This document shows positions 17,622 through 26,059 of a DNA stretch of 64,000 nucleotides, piece after piece (position 1 is the stretch's first letter; every line of letters starts with the position of its first letter). Source of the DNA: Caldalkalibacillus mannanilyticus JCM 10596 (GTDB lineage: Bacteria; Bacillota; Bacilli; Caldalkalibacillales; JCM-10596). A program made the position numbers and the translations under genes. The DNA lies in contig NZ_BAMO01000027.1 in assembly GCF_000615945.1 (NCBI RefSeq), positions 1 through 64,000 of the forward strand, in the 5' to 3' direction. The notes beneath the pieces are model-generated. The model was not told the DNA's origin. It did not search any database and saw only the letters and a list, made by a program, of their open reading frames with translations.

Positions 17622-18599
17622 ATGAATAACAGTAAAATTGTGTATCTTGAAAAAGTAATTGAAGAACAGTACCCCAATACGGCAGGGATTGTTATTATGA
17701 AGAATGAAAAGTTAGTTTATGAGCAGTATTTCAATGGGTTAACCAAAGATGATACCATACATATTGCATCTGTTACAAAGAGCATCATTTCTACACTAAT
17801 TGGGATCGCCATTGATCAAGGTTATATTAAAAGTGTAAATCAGAAAGTATTGGATTTTTTCCCCGATTATATAGTCAAACGTGGTGAAAAAATGATACAG
17901 AATGTCACAATACAGAATTTGTTAACAATGACTGCACCGTATAAATACAAATCTGAGCCATATACAAAGGTTTATTCTAGTGATGATTGGACAAAAGCTG
18001 CGCTAGACTTATTGGGTGGCAAAAGTGAGATTGGACCTTTTAGGTATTCCACAGTTGGTACACAGATTTTATCGGGAATCCTCACTAGTGCAACAGGTGA
18101 TTCTGTACTTGATTTTGCAAAAGAAAATTTGTTTGAGCCACTTGAAATCAGAGTACCACACAAAATGATAATACGTAATAAAGATGAATATTTCGCTTTT
18201 CTGAAAGATAAGTATGTTAGCGGTTGGATAGTAGATCCTAGAGGTGTGAACACAGCTGGATGGGGACTTACTTTAACACCTAGGGATATGGTAAAAATCG
18301 GGCAGCTATACTTGAATGGTGGTATGTGGGAAGGTAAGCAGATTCTATCCTCAAAATGGATTGAGGAAAGTAGTAGGGAAAACAGCCGATGTGGAAAGTT
18401 GTCATACGGTTATTTGTGGTGGATTATTGACGGCGATAATTGTTGTTATGCGGCTCTAGGGGATGGTGGAAATATAATTTTTGTCAATCCTGAAAAGAAA
18501 ATGGTAGTTGTAATGACCGCTTGTTTTATGCCCAGAGCTAAGGATAGAATTGAATTAATTAAAAAGCATATAGAATTAGTTTTTGAAGATAACAAGTAA
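17622..18599 (+). CDS. Serine hydrolase, class C beta-lactamase / PBP fold
   Basis: 325 residues. The SxxK active site is visible as SVTK (ASVTKSIIST), with GDGG near the C-terminus as the KTG-equivalent box. The second motif, usually YxN, reads YST (FRYSTVGTQ), an unusual substitution. No signal peptide. Substrates in this family range from D-amino-acid esters to peptides, so function is undefined. ATG 17622 has no good ribosome binding site. A GTG at 17587 preceded by AGAGAGGAG would be better but is out of frame unless the A6 run at 17617-17622 has lost one A, which is a possible further indel. Confidence 0.8.
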   Translation: MNNSKIVYLEKVIEEQYPNTAGIVIMKNEKLVYEQYFNGLTKDDTIHIASVTKSIISTLIGIAIDQGYIKSVNQKVLDFFPDYIVKRGEKMIQNVTIQNLLTMTAPYKYKSEPYTKVYSSDDWTKAALDLLGGKSEIGPFRYSTVGTQILSGILTSATGDSVLDFAKENLFEPLEIRVPHKMIIRNKDEYFAFLKDKYVSGWIVDPRGVNTAGWGLTLTPRDMVKIGQLYLNGGMWEGKQILSSKWIEESSRENSRCGKLSYGYLWWIIDGDNCCYAALGDGGNIIFVNPEKKMVVVMTACFMPRAKDRIELIKKHIELVFEDNK

Positions 18600-18641
18600 G
18601 AGAGAATTTTAGGCATCTGTAAGATTATGAGCATAATAGAT

Positions 18642-18668
18642 GGGCTGCGATGAGCAGTCCTTTTTTTT
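18642..18668 (+). terminator. Intrinsic terminator
   Basis: GGGCTGC pairs with GCAGTCC, followed by eight T residues. It is nearly the same element as at 9033-9055. Confidence 0.85.
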
Positions 18669-18748
18669 CTGCCGAGTTTTTCTCACTAGTTTTTGCACAA
18701 GCTAAAGTAATTTCCGACATATTCTAACAAAAAACTCTAACTTCCTTA

Positions 18749-18778
18749 TTGACTAACCTGTATATACAAGTGTATGAT
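18749..18778 (+). promoter_or_regulatory. treP promoter with TreR operator 1
   Basis: -35 TTGACT (18749-18754) and -10 TATGAT (18773-18778) are 18 bp apart. CTGTATATACAAG (18758-18770), a one-mismatch copy of the TreR operator core, lies in the spacer. Confidence 0.82.
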
Positions 18779-18799
18779 GTAGCTATTGTTTGTGAGTGT

Positions 18800-18813
18800 C
18801 TTGTATATACAAG
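18800..18813. promoter_or_regulatory. TreR operator 2 (CTTGTATATACAAG)
   Basis: A perfect 14-bp palindrome containing TTGTATATACAA, the known core of the B. subtilis tre operator. It lies just downstream of the transcription start. Confidence 0.88.
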
Positions 18814-18820
18814 TTAAAAA

Positions 18821-18834
18821 TGAAAACGCTTGTA
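18821..18834 (+). promoter_or_regulatory. Candidate cre site for CcpA
   Basis: TGAAAACGCTTGTA matches the cre consensus TGWAANCGNTNWCA except in its last positions. It is placed between the operator and the gene, as expected for carbon catabolite repression of a sugar PTS. Confidence 0.6.
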
Positions 18835-18872
18835 AAGAGGTTAATGTAACCGCAAATTGGAGGGGAATCTTC

Positions 18873-20288
18873 GTGAGTGCTATTGACAAAAAGGTTGTAG
18901 AACAGATTTTAGAAGGGATTGGCGGGAAAGAGAATATTGCATCTGCTACACATTGTGTGACGCGATTGCGTTTAGTGTTGCATGATGATGCGAAAATCAA
19001 TAAAGAGCAGTTAGAAAGTTTAGAGCTGGTCAAAGGTACATTTAGTACAAATGGACAATTTCAAGTTGTCATTGGACAGGGTACAGTAGATAAAGTGTAT
19101 CAACAACTTATTCAACTAGCTGGTGTTGGTGAATCCTCAAAAGAGGAAACAAAGGCAGCAGCCGAAAAGAAGCTGAATCCATTTCAACGTGCCATTAAAA
19201 CATTAGCAGATATCTTTATCCCTATTTTACCGGCAATTGTAACAGCAGGTTTATTAATGGGGATCAATAATATCTTAACTGGTGCTGGAATTTTCTATGA
19301 TGACCAATCAATCGTAGATGTCCACACACAATGGGCTGATTTTGCAAGTATTATTAATTTAATTGCAAACACTGCTTTTGTCTTCTTACCAGGTTTAATT
19401 GGTTGGTCGGCAGTGAAGAAGTTTGGCGGAAATCCGCTACTTGGTATTGTATTAGGTTTAATGCTTGTACATCCTGATCTTTTAAATGCTTGGGCATATG
19501 GAGCGGCAAAAGAAGCGGGAACTATTCCTTACTGGAACATTTTCGGCATTGAAATTGCCAAAATGGGCTACCAAGGACAAGTACTACCAATTTTAATTGC
19601 ATCTTATTTCTTAGCCAGAATGGAAATCGTCTTACGTAAACGAATTCCAGATGCGTTCCAATTATTACTTGTCGCACCTATTGCCTTACTCATCACAGGG
19701 TTTTTAGCCTTTATTGTAATCGGACCTATTACATTTGCCATTGGTAACGGCATTACTGATACTTTTGTCTGGATATTTGATCGTTTTGCTGTCATTGGTG
19801 GTTTATTGTACGGATTAATTTATGCACCACTAGTTATTACAGGAATGCACCACACATTCTTAGCTGTAGATATTCAATTAATTGGTACAGTGGGTTTTAC
19901 ATTCTTATGGCCAATTTTAGCCTTATCCAATATTGCTCAAGGCTCTGCTGCTTTAGCGATGATGTTTGCAACAAAGGATGAGAAGCTAAAGGGTCTATCG
20001 CTTACTTCATCGATTTCCGCTTATTTAGGAATTACGGAGCCAGCCATGTTTGGAGTGAACTTACGCTTTAAGTTCCCCTTTATTTGTGCGGTCATCGGTT
20101 CTGCGATCGCAGCAGTAGTCATTACGATAAATAAAGCTGTTGCCTTCTCCATTGGGGTTGGAGGTCTACCAGGTATTTTTTCAATCATTCCAGAAAAATG
20201 GCTGCCATTCTTCTTCGGAATGTTAATTGCCATCATTGTCCCTTTCGTTTTAACATTTATAATTGCAAAAATAAAGAAAACTGCATAA
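18873..20288 (+). CDS. treP: Trehalose-specific PTS enzyme IIBC
   Basis: 471 residues. It imports trehalose with phosphorylation to trehalose-6-phosphate. The N-terminal EIIB domain (about 1-90) has the phosphorylated C28 in SATHCVTRLRL. A linker (ESSKEETKAAAEKKLNPF) leads to a membrane EIIC domain with about ten hydrophobic segments. GITEPAMFGVNLR is a conserved EIIC substrate motif. GTG 18873 follows GGAGGGG. No EIIA domain is fused, so a glucose-type EIIA elsewhere is needed, as in B. subtilis. First gene of treP-treA-treR. Confidence 0.93.
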   Translation: MSAIDKKVVEQILEGIGGKENIASATHCVTRLRLVLHDDAKINKEQLESLELVKGTFSTNGQFQVVIGQGTVDKVYQQLIQLAGVGESSKEETKAAAEKKLNPFQRAIKTLADIFIPILPAIVTAGLLMGINNILTGAGIFYDDQSIVDVHTQWADFASIINLIANTAFVFLPGLIGWSAVKKFGGNPLLGIVLGLMLVHPDLLNAWAYGAAKEAGTIPYWNIFGIEIAKMGYQGQVLPILIASYFLARMEIVLRKRIPDAFQLLLVAPIALLITGFLAFIVIGPITFAIGNGITDTFVWIFDRFAVIGGLLYGLIYAPLVITGMHHTFLAVDIQLIGTVGFTFLWPILALSNIAQGSAALAMMFATKDEKLKGLSLTSSISAYLGITEPAMFGVNLRFKFPFICAVIGSAIAAVVITINKAVAFSIGVGGLPGIFSIIPEKWLPFFFGMLIAIIVPFVLTFIIAKIKKTA

Positions 20289-20294
20289 TCATTG

Positions 20295-20326
20295 GATACC
20301 GTTGGTTAGTTTTGACCAATGGTATC
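20295..20326 (+). terminator. Hairpin after treP
   Basis: GATACCGTTGGT pairs with ACCAATGGTATC (one G-T pair). No T-run follows, so it may be a 3'-processing or stabilising stem that lowers but does not stop readthrough into treA. Confidence 0.5.
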
Positions 20327-20335
20327 GCCATTTGT

Positions 20336-20458
20336 CACGTTCTAACCGTCGGTAAGCTTCCCTCTCTATAGGAGGAAGATAACCGACGCTAAGAACCCGA
20401 TAAGGGCGACTAACCATCAGGTGGAGCAAAAACTCCATCTAATGGAAGTCTACTTTAT
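20336..20458 (+). repeat. Palindromic intergenic repeat, copy 1
   Basis: A 123-bp element between treP and treA, also found at 22161 and 22275. It has two stems. In the first, GTTCT-AA-CCGTCGGT pairs with ACCGACG-CT-AAGAAC. In the second, a CCATCAGGTGGAG arm pairs with CTCCATCTAATGG with two mismatches. This copy diverges from the other two in the first loop and second stem. No open reading frame. It looks like a small non-autonomous mobile or REP-like element. Confidence 0.85.
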
Positions 20459-20489
20459 ATGAAAATTGGAAATGGAGTGATAAAGTTTA

Positions 20490-22208
20490 ATGAAAAAAGA
20501 TGAATGGTGGAGAAAATCCGTTGTTTACCAAATCTACCCGAAAAGCTTTAATGACACAACGGGGAATGGTGTCGGTGACATTCAAGGCATTATTGATAAA
20601 TTAGATTATTTGAAGGAGTTAGGTGTTGATGTTATTTGGCTAACACCAATTTATGCTTCCCCCCAAAAGGATAATGGCTACGACATTAGCGATTATTTTG
20701 CAATCCATGAAGAGTATGGAACAATGGAAGATTTCGATCGTTTATTAAACGAAGCACACGATCGGGAGCTTAAAATAATCATGGATATCGTTGTCAATCA
20801 TACTTCAACAGAGCATACTTGGTTCCAAGAGTCGCGCAAATCAAAGGATCATTCTTATCGGGATTTCTACATTTGGAAAGAGCCAGTGAATGGTGCCGAA
20901 CCAACGAACTGGGTTTCAAAATTTGGTGGCTCTGCTTGGAAGCTAGATGAAGCGACAGGTGAATACTACCTACACCTATTTGATGTGACTCAAGCAGATT
21001 TGAACTGGGAAAACGAAGAGGTTCGTCAACGTGTCTATGAGATGATGCACTTCTGGTTTGAAAAAGGTGTCGATGGTTTCCGCCTCGATGTAATTAACTT
21101 AATTTCCAAAGATCAGCTATTCCCAAATGATGACGGCTCTGTTGCCCCAGGGGATGGTCGAAAGTACTACACAGATGGACCCCGTGTACATGAATTTATG
21201 CAGGAAATGAATAAAGAAGTATTCTCTAAATATGATGCGATGACGGTTGGCGAAATGTCTTCCACAACGATCGATCATTGTATTAAGTATACAAACCCAG
21301 AGCGTCATGAGCTTAGCATGACTTTTAATTTCCACCACTTAAAAGTGGATTATCCAAACGGTGAAAAGTGGGCGTTAGCAGACTTTGATTTTCTTGCTTT
21401 GAAAAAAATACTTTCAACATGGCAAGTGGAAATGCATCAAGGTGGAGGGTGGAATGCGTTATTCTGGTGTAATCATGATCAGCCGCGTATTGTCACCCGC
21501 TATGGGGATGACGGTAAGTATCACCGCGAATCAGCGAAAATGCTAGCAACAACGGTGCACATGATGCAAGGCACGCCTTATATTTACCAAGGTGAAGAGT
21601 TCGGGATGACGGATCCAAAATTTGAGCATATTTCTCAGTACCGTGATGTGGAAACCATAAACTACTACAATATAATGAAACAAGCGGGTAAGTCAGAAGT
21701 GGAGATTATGGAGATCATCAAGCGTAAATCCCGTGATAATTCGAGAACTCCAGTACAATGGGATCAATCAAAACATGCAGGTTTTACAACAGGTACACCG
21801 TGGATTGGAGTAGCCGATAACTACCCAGAAATTAATGCACAGCAAGCGTTAACAGATGAAAACTCGATTTTCTTCCACTACCAAGCCTTAATTAAGTTGC
21901 GTAAACAATACGATGTTATTACAGATGGGGATTATCAATTACTACTAGAAGATCACGACCAGATTTTTGCTTATACTCGCAATACAAAAGATGAAATATT
22001 GCTTGTTGTTAACAATTTCTATGGTAGTGAAACTGATTTTGAATTACCCCTGCATGTAGCTAGTGAAAACAAAAATTGGAAAGTACTATTGTCTAACTAT
22101 GGGGATTCAAGCGAGACCCCTGTTAAACTAAGATTACGTCCCTATGAATCCATTATTTATCACGTTCTAACCGTCGGTAAGACTCCGAGGGAAGATAACC
22201 GACGCTAA
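20490..22208 (+). CDS. treA: Trehalose-6-phosphate hydrolase (GH13_29)
   Basis: 572 residues. It splits trehalose-6-phosphate into glucose and glucose-6-phosphate in the cytosol. GH13 catalytic residues: D200 (GFRLDVIN), E255 (TVGEMSS) and D330 (CNHDQPR). The N-terminal WWRKSVVYQIYPKSFNDTTGNGVGDIQGI is typical of the family. The last roughly 14 residues (VLTVGKTPREDNRR) are encoded by the palindromic repeat that begins at 22161; the expected family end is near YESIIYH, so the tail has been extended by the repeat. Start ATG 20490 follows ATGGAGTG. Confidence 0.94.
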   Translation: MKKDEWWRKSVVYQIYPKSFNDTTGNGVGDIQGIIDKLDYLKELGVDVIWLTPIYASPQKDNGYDISDYFAIHEEYGTMEDFDRLLNEAHDRELKIIMDIVVNHTSTEHTWFQESRKSKDHSYRDFYIWKEPVNGAEPTNWVSKFGGSAWKLDEATGEYYLHLFDVTQADLNWENEEVRQRVYEMMHFWFEKGVDGFRLDVINLISKDQLFPNDDGSVAPGDGRKYYTDGPRVHEFMQEMNKEVFSKYDAMTVGEMSSTTIDHCIKYTNPERHELSMTFNFHHLKVDYPNGEKWALADFDFLALKKILSTWQVEMHQGGGWNALFWCNHDQPRIVTRYGDDGKYHRESAKMLATTVHMMQGTPYIYQGEEFGMTDPKFEHISQYRDVETINYYNIMKQAGKSEVEIMEIIKRKSRDNSRTPVQWDQSKHAGFTTGTPWIGVADNYPEINAQQALTDENSIFFHYQALIKLRKQYDVITDGDYQLLLEDHDQIFAYTRNTKDEILLVVNNFYGSETDFELPLHVASENKNWKVLLSNYGDSSETPVKLRLRPYESIIYHVLTVGKTPREDNRR

Positions 22209-22274
22209 GAACCTGATAAGGGCGACTAACCACCAGATGGAATAAAAGCTCCATCTGATGGAAGTCTACTTTAC
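22161..22274 (+). repeat. Palindromic repeat, copy 2 (overlaps treA 3' end)
   Basis: A 114-bp unit repeated directly at 22275. Both stems are present; the second is CCACCAGATGGAA against CTCCATCTGATGG with mismatches. Its first 48 bases encode the C-terminal tail of TreA. Confidence 0.88.
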
Positions 22275-22389
22275 CACGTTCTAACCGTCGGTAAGACTCC
22301 GAGGGAAGATAACCGACGCTAAGAACCTGATAAGGGCGACTAACCATCAGATGGAGTAAAAACTCCATCTGATGGAAGTCTACTTTATC
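22275..22389 (+). repeat. Palindromic repeat, copy 3
   Basis: Nearly identical to copy 2 in tandem. The second stem is perfect: CCATCAGATGGAG then TAAAAA then CTCCATCTGATGG. It lies directly upstream of treR. Confidence 0.88.
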
Positions 22390-22430
22390 ATTTCGAAAAG
22401 GAATGATACACTTATATACGGTGGTTAAAG

Positions 22431-23141
22431 ATGAATAATAAATATATTAAAATATACGATGACTTAGTCGTACAAATAAAAGAAGGGCAGCTAAAACCAA
22501 ACGCAAAGCTGCCTTCAGAAAATGAACTTGCATCTATGTATGAAACAACAAGGGAAACCATCCGCAAAGCATTAAACTTGCTTTCTGAGCATGGCTATAT
22601 TCAAAAAATGCAAGGTAAAGGCTCGATTGTCCTTGATGTTGGGAAGTTTGACTTTCCCATTTCTGGATTAGTTAGTTTTAAAGAATTAGCTAGTAAGCTT
22701 GGGCAGCGTGCCAAAACAACATTAAAGCTCCTTGAAGAAATTACACCTAGTGAATTGCTACGAGAACAATTAAAGCTTAAGAAAAACGAAAAAGCCTGGG
22801 AAGTCATTCGTGTTCGCTCATTAGATGACGAAAGAGTTATCCTTGATAAAGACTATTTAAATAAACGGCTCATTCCCAGTCTGACGAAAGAAGCATGTGA
22901 AAACTCGATCTATGATTTCATCGAAAAAGAACTTGGTCTAGTGATTAGCTTCGCCAAAAAGGAGATTACCGTTGAAGCACCGACTGAAGAAGACCAAGCC
23001 TATCTTGAGTTAAACGGCTTCACGAACATCGTCGTGGTCAAAAACTACGTCTACCTAGATGACGCTAGTCTCTTTCAATACACCGAATCGCGCCACCGCC
23101 CTGACAAATTCCGCTTTGTTGACTTTGCTAGGAGGAAGTAG
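22431..23141 (+). CDS. treR: GntR-family trehalose operon repressor
   Basis: 236 residues. N-terminal GntR winged helix (IKIYDDLVVQIKEGQLKPNAKLPSENELASMYETTRETIRKAL) with a C-terminal UTRA ligand-binding domain (about 80-236; SLFQYTESRHRPDKFRFVDFARR at the end). In B. subtilis the equivalent protein binds trehalose-6-phosphate and leaves the TTGTATATACAA operator, which is present upstream of treP here. GGTGG precedes ATG 22431. Last gene of the operon, separated from treA by two repeats. Confidence 0.92.
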   Translation: MNNKYIKIYDDLVVQIKEGQLKPNAKLPSENELASMYETTRETIRKALNLLSEHGYIQKMQGKGSIVLDVGKFDFPISGLVSFKELASKLGQRAKTTLKLLEEITPSELLREQLKLKKNEKAWEVIRVRSLDDERVILDKDYLNKRLIPSLTKEACENSIYDFIEKELGLVISFAKKEITVEAPTEEDQAYLELNGFTNIVVVKNYVYLDDASLFQYTESRHRPDKFRFVDFARRK

Positions 23142-23226
23142 ATAAATGGTCGATAACAACACAGTTATGAAATCTAAAACATGTAGCTACATGAGCTACA
23201 TCAAAAACATTTCCAGTATATAATCC

Positions 23227-23256
23227 TTGACTTATATTATCCAAATGTTTTATGAT
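23227..23256 (+). promoter_or_regulatory. Promoter of the streptogramin-resistance operon
   Basis: -35 TTGACT (23227-23232) and -10 TATGAT (23251-23256) with an 18-bp spacer. Transcription would start near 23263 and give a leader of about 318 nt before the lyase gene. Confidence 0.75.
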
Positions 23257-23297
23257 TTAGATAAATTTAGAATCAGCATTAGAGGTGATTAGTTAAA

Positions 23298-23309
23298 ATG
23301 ATCATATAA
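23298..23309 (+). CDS. Three-codon leader ORF (Met-Ile-Ile)
   Basis: ATG ATC ATA TAA, preceded by GAGGTGAT at 23282-23289, one of the strongest Shine-Dalgarno matches in the window, at ideal spacing. Such a site in front of a 3-codon frame suggests a regulatory leader peptide, as found before ribosome-protection and other antibiotic-resistance genes in Bacillales. It precedes an antiterminator/terminator pair. Confidence 0.6.
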   Translation: MII

Positions 23310-23401
23310 TCTTATCCAGTTTTTAAGAAGTTACAGTAGTATGGATAGAGTTGGGCATATCTAATGATTTAGGATATGTTATTTTGTGTTAATCTAAACT
23401 A

Positions 23402-23547
23402 CTATAAGTTTCGGATAGGATTATAATTGAGTCATATTTAACTTTGTATTTATACTATTCTTGATCTAGAATAGCTGTTTTGTGCTAGCTTAAATATGAT
23501 AATACATATAACCTTTCCGAAACTTGATAGTTCAGGAAAGGTTTTTT
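23402..23547 (+). promoter_or_regulatory. Transcription attenuator: antiterminator and terminator
   Basis: Strand A (23402-23419, CTATAAGTTTCGGATAGG) is complementary, with one bulge and one mismatch, to strand B (23512-23530). Between them are nested stems CATATTTA with TAAATATG and CTATTC with GAATAG, forming a long antiterminator. Strand B also forms the terminator: AACCTTTCC (23510-23518) pairs with GGAAAGGTT (23535-23543), with inner AACT/AGTT pairs and a T-run at 23542-23547. A-B and B-C pairing are mutually exclusive. Ribosome stalling at the leader ORF could choose between them. Confidence 0.75.
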
Positions 23548-23580
23548 GTTTTCATTAAAAAATGAAAGGATGATAAATAG

Positions 23581-24465
23581 ATGAATACAAAGATAAATGA
23601 GTATATCCTTCCAATGGAGATATCAGGACCATATGGAATGACTGTAGGATCAGATGGAGCTATATGGTTTACAGAAAATACAGGTAACAGAATAGGAAGA
23701 ATTTCAACAGAAGGTGAAATAACAGAATATACAGTTCCGACCCCAGATGCGGGACTTTCGATTATAGCAAATGGAACTGACGGTCACTTATGGTTTACAG
23801 AATATAAAGCAAATAAGATAGGAAAAATGACAATGGAGGGTAAAATTACAGAATATGATATCCCTACAGCAGATGCAGGTGCATATGGAATAGCCTTAGG
23901 TGCTGATGGTGCAATGTGGTTTACAGAGCTTACTGGTAACAAAATTGGAAGAATAACGGCTCATGGAGAATTTAGTGAATATCATTTACCTACTCATGGT
24001 TCATTTCCTTCAATGATTATATCAGGTCCTGATGAAGCACTATGGTTTACAGAGAATCAAGGCAACAGAATAGGCAAAATTACCTTATCTGGTGATATAA
24101 CTGAGTTCAGTATTCCTACTTCAGCCTCTGGACCAGTAGGAATTTGCTCAGGCTCTGACAATGCTCTTTGGTTTGTTGAAATAATAGGTAACAAAATAGG
24201 AAGAATGACTACATCTGGTGAATTTGTTGAATATCCTCTGCCAACAGCAAATGCTAAACCACATGCAATTATTTCAGGGATAGACGGAGAGCTTTGGTTT
24301 ACAGAGTGGGGAGGTAATAAAATAGGTAGAATTACATTAGGAGGGGAAATTATAGAATATCAAATACCTACACTGGGATCAGAACCACATGGGCTTGTTC
24401 TTGGACCAGATGGAGCAATATGGTTCGCTGAAGAAGCAAATAAAATAGGACAGTTAGTCTACTAG
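23581..24465 (+). CDS. vgb: Virginiamycin B lyase (streptogramin B lyase)
   Basis: 294 residues, a seven-bladed beta-propeller of repeats with GxxGALWFTE...GNKIGRIT pattern. It linearises type B streptogramins by breaking the ester (lactone) bond without hydrolysis. The residues known to be catalytic in Staphylococcus Vgb fall at the same numbers here: H228 (KPHAI), E268 and H270 (SEPHGL) and E284 (WFAEEA). AAAGGATG lies upstream. It is followed 89 bp later by a Vat acetyltransferase gene, so the two streptogramin components are covered. Expression is probably inducible through the leader attenuator. Confidence 0.93.
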   Translation: MNTKINEYILPMEISGPYGMTVGSDGAIWFTENTGNRIGRISTEGEITEYTVPTPDAGLSIIANGTDGHLWFTEYKANKIGKMTMEGKITEYDIPTADAGAYGIALGADGAMWFTELTGNKIGRITAHGEFSEYHLPTHGSFPSMIISGPDEALWFTENQGNRIGKITLSGDITEFSIPTSASGPVGICSGSDNALWFVEIIGNKIGRMTTSGEFVEYPLPTANAKPHAIISGIDGELWFTEWGGNKIGRITLGGEIIEYQIPTLGSEPHGLVLGPDGAIWFAEEANKIGQLVY

Positions 24466-24554
24466 AAATAATCTCGTTTTAAAAACTATAAACGGATAAA
24501 GAAAAATATAAACATAAACATTCATGAAAAAAGCTAAAAGGGGCGAAACGCTCT

Positions 24555-25184
24555 ATGATAGGACCAGATAAGAAAAAACTATATCCAAATGAAAACATCA
24601 AAACGGTGTGTTATATAAGTAATTTGCCTAAACGACCCAATGTAGAGATTGGAGAATATACTTACTATAGTGATAATAAAAAGTCTCCTGAGAAATTCTA
24701 TGATCATATAGAGCATCATTATGAATTTCTAGGAGATAAGCTAATCATAGGTAAATTTTGCGCAATAGCTGAGGGCGTTACATTCATTATGAACGGAGCA
24801 AATCATAGGATGGATGGCATAACAACCTATCCTTTTAATATTTTTGGTGGTGGTTGGGAAAAGGTAACTCCTACAGTAGAACAACTACCATTTAAGGGTG
24901 ATACGGTGATTGGCAATGATGTCTGGATAGGTCAAAATGTAAGCATTATGCCGGGTGTAAAAATTGGTGATGGTGCGATTATTGCCGCTAACTCAACTGT
25001 AGTAAAAAATGTTGAACCATATGCAATATATGGTGGGAATCCAGCCAAATTTATTAAAAAACGTTTTAGTGATGAAAAAATTGAATTATTGCTAAAGCTT
25101 AAATGGTGGAACTGGGACGAAGAGAAGATATTTAATAATCTTAAAATGCTAACATCAAAGGATGGGCTTGATCATTTGAAATAG
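24555..25184 (+). CDS. vat: Streptogramin A acetyltransferase (Vat family)
   Basis: 209 residues, the same length as VatD. It acetylates the hydroxyl of type A streptogramins using acetyl-CoA. Left-handed beta-helix (hexapeptide) repeats run from about residue 60 to 170 ([33 protein letters not shown]). The catalytic His is H84 in GANHRMDG, and the [16 protein letters not shown] segment is the xenobiotic acetyltransferase signature. AAGGGGCG precedes ATG 24555. Same strand as vgb and likely in its transcript. Which drugs are modified is inferred from the family. Confidence 0.92.
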   Translation: MIGPDKKKLYPNENIKTVCYISNLPKRPNVEIGEYTYYSDNKKSPEKFYDHIEHHYEFLGDKLIIGKFCAIAEGVTFIMNGANHRMDGITTYPFNIFGGGWEKVTPTVEQLPFKGDTVIGNDVWIGQNVSIMPGVKIGDGAIIAANSTVVKNVEPYAIYGGNPAKFIKKRFSDEKIELLLKLKWWNWDEEKIFNNLKMLTSKDGLDHLK

Positions 25185-25234
25185 GATTGAGTTAATAAAA
25201 AAAAAAGAATGTGTAGAAGGGGGGAATGACTGTT

Positions 25235-25918
25235 ATGAATAGAAAAAATTCAAATGCTTTTACTACCTTGTCAAATGCAAAAACTGGAGAAATCATTACT
25301 TTTGGCATGTACCCACAGGCTGAGGATGGAGTTGACTTAACACCGATAAAGTGGCGAGTACTACAAAATTCAGGGAGTGAGTTGTTCATTTTAAGCGAGT
25401 ACATCTTGGATTCAAAGCGATACCATCGTGATTTGATAGATATTACGTGGCAGGACTCTGATTTACGAAAGTGGCTGAACGATGAGTTTTATACTACCGC
25501 GTTCAATGACTCAGAGAAGAGAATGATCAAGACTACACATTGCGGGGACAATGGAGAGAATAGTCCAGATACAGAGGACGAAGTTTTTTTACTCAGTGTA
25601 TCGGAAGTAAGAGAGCTCACTGATAAATTTGTTGAAAATTCTTTCAGTATAAAACGTCGTGCAATCGGTACAGAGTTCGCTAAGACGAAGAAAAGGGATG
25701 GCTGCCACTTGTATGTGTACGATAAAACAGACAAACGCAATTATTTAATTGAAAACGAGAAGGAATATGGCTGTTCCTGGTGGTGGCTGAGAACACAAGG
25801 GAATCAACCATCCCGGGCATTTTTTGTTGGTCCTCGTAGCAGTGTGCGAAGCTATGGGGAAGTAACCCTGTCTCGAGATGGTGTACGACCTGCACTAAAA
25901 ATGAATCTTGTATTATAA
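25235..25918 (+). CDS. DUF6273 domain protein
   Basis: About 227 residues. Typical DUF6273 features: ITFGMYPQ near the N-terminus, IKWRVL...LFILSEYILDSKRYH, SDLRKWLNDEFYTTAFNDSEKRMI, WWWLRTQG and the C-terminal GVRPALKMNLVL. Function unknown; the domain is common in Firmicutes cell-surface and cytosolic proteins, and this copy has no signal peptide. ATG 25235 is preferred over 25226 because the GGGGG ribosome binding site abuts the first ATG. It lies 50 bp after vat. Confidence 0.82.
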   Translation: MNRKNSNAFTTLSNAKTGEIITFGMYPQAEDGVDLTPIKWRVLQNSGSELFILSEYILDSKRYHRDLIDITWQDSDLRKWLNDEFYTTAFNDSEKRMIKTTHCGDNGENSPDTEDEVFLLSVSEVRELTDKFVENSFSIKRRAIGTEFAKTKKRDGCHLYVYDKTDKRNYLIENEKEYGCSWWWLRTQGNQPSRAFFVGPRSSVRSYGEVTLSRDGVRPALKMNLVL

Positions 25919-25973
25919 TATTTTCGGAAGAGATGCACAATGCTTCATCTTGCCAGCCAGCACTGGGGTTAAT

Positions 25974-26017
25974 GAAAAAAGACCCCATCTTATTTTTCAA
26001 ATATCTTGACGGGGTCC
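25974..26017 (-). terminator. Intrinsic terminator of the nucleoside operon
   Basis: On the minus strand GACCCC (26016-26011) pairs with GGGGTC (25986-25981), followed by a run of T residues (25980-25975). Confidence 0.8.
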
Positions 26018-26059
26018 ACCATAAAGCCGATATCTAACGAAGATATCTTATAAATTAAA

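Noticed and set aside
22153-22368. Minus-strand frame with internal repeat
   Set aside because: It is created by the two tandem palindromic repeat copies; repeat translation, not a gene.
22161-22389. Tandem repeats considered as CRISPR array
   Set aside because: Only two tandem copies with a 114-bp period, no short spacers between short repeats and no cas genes.
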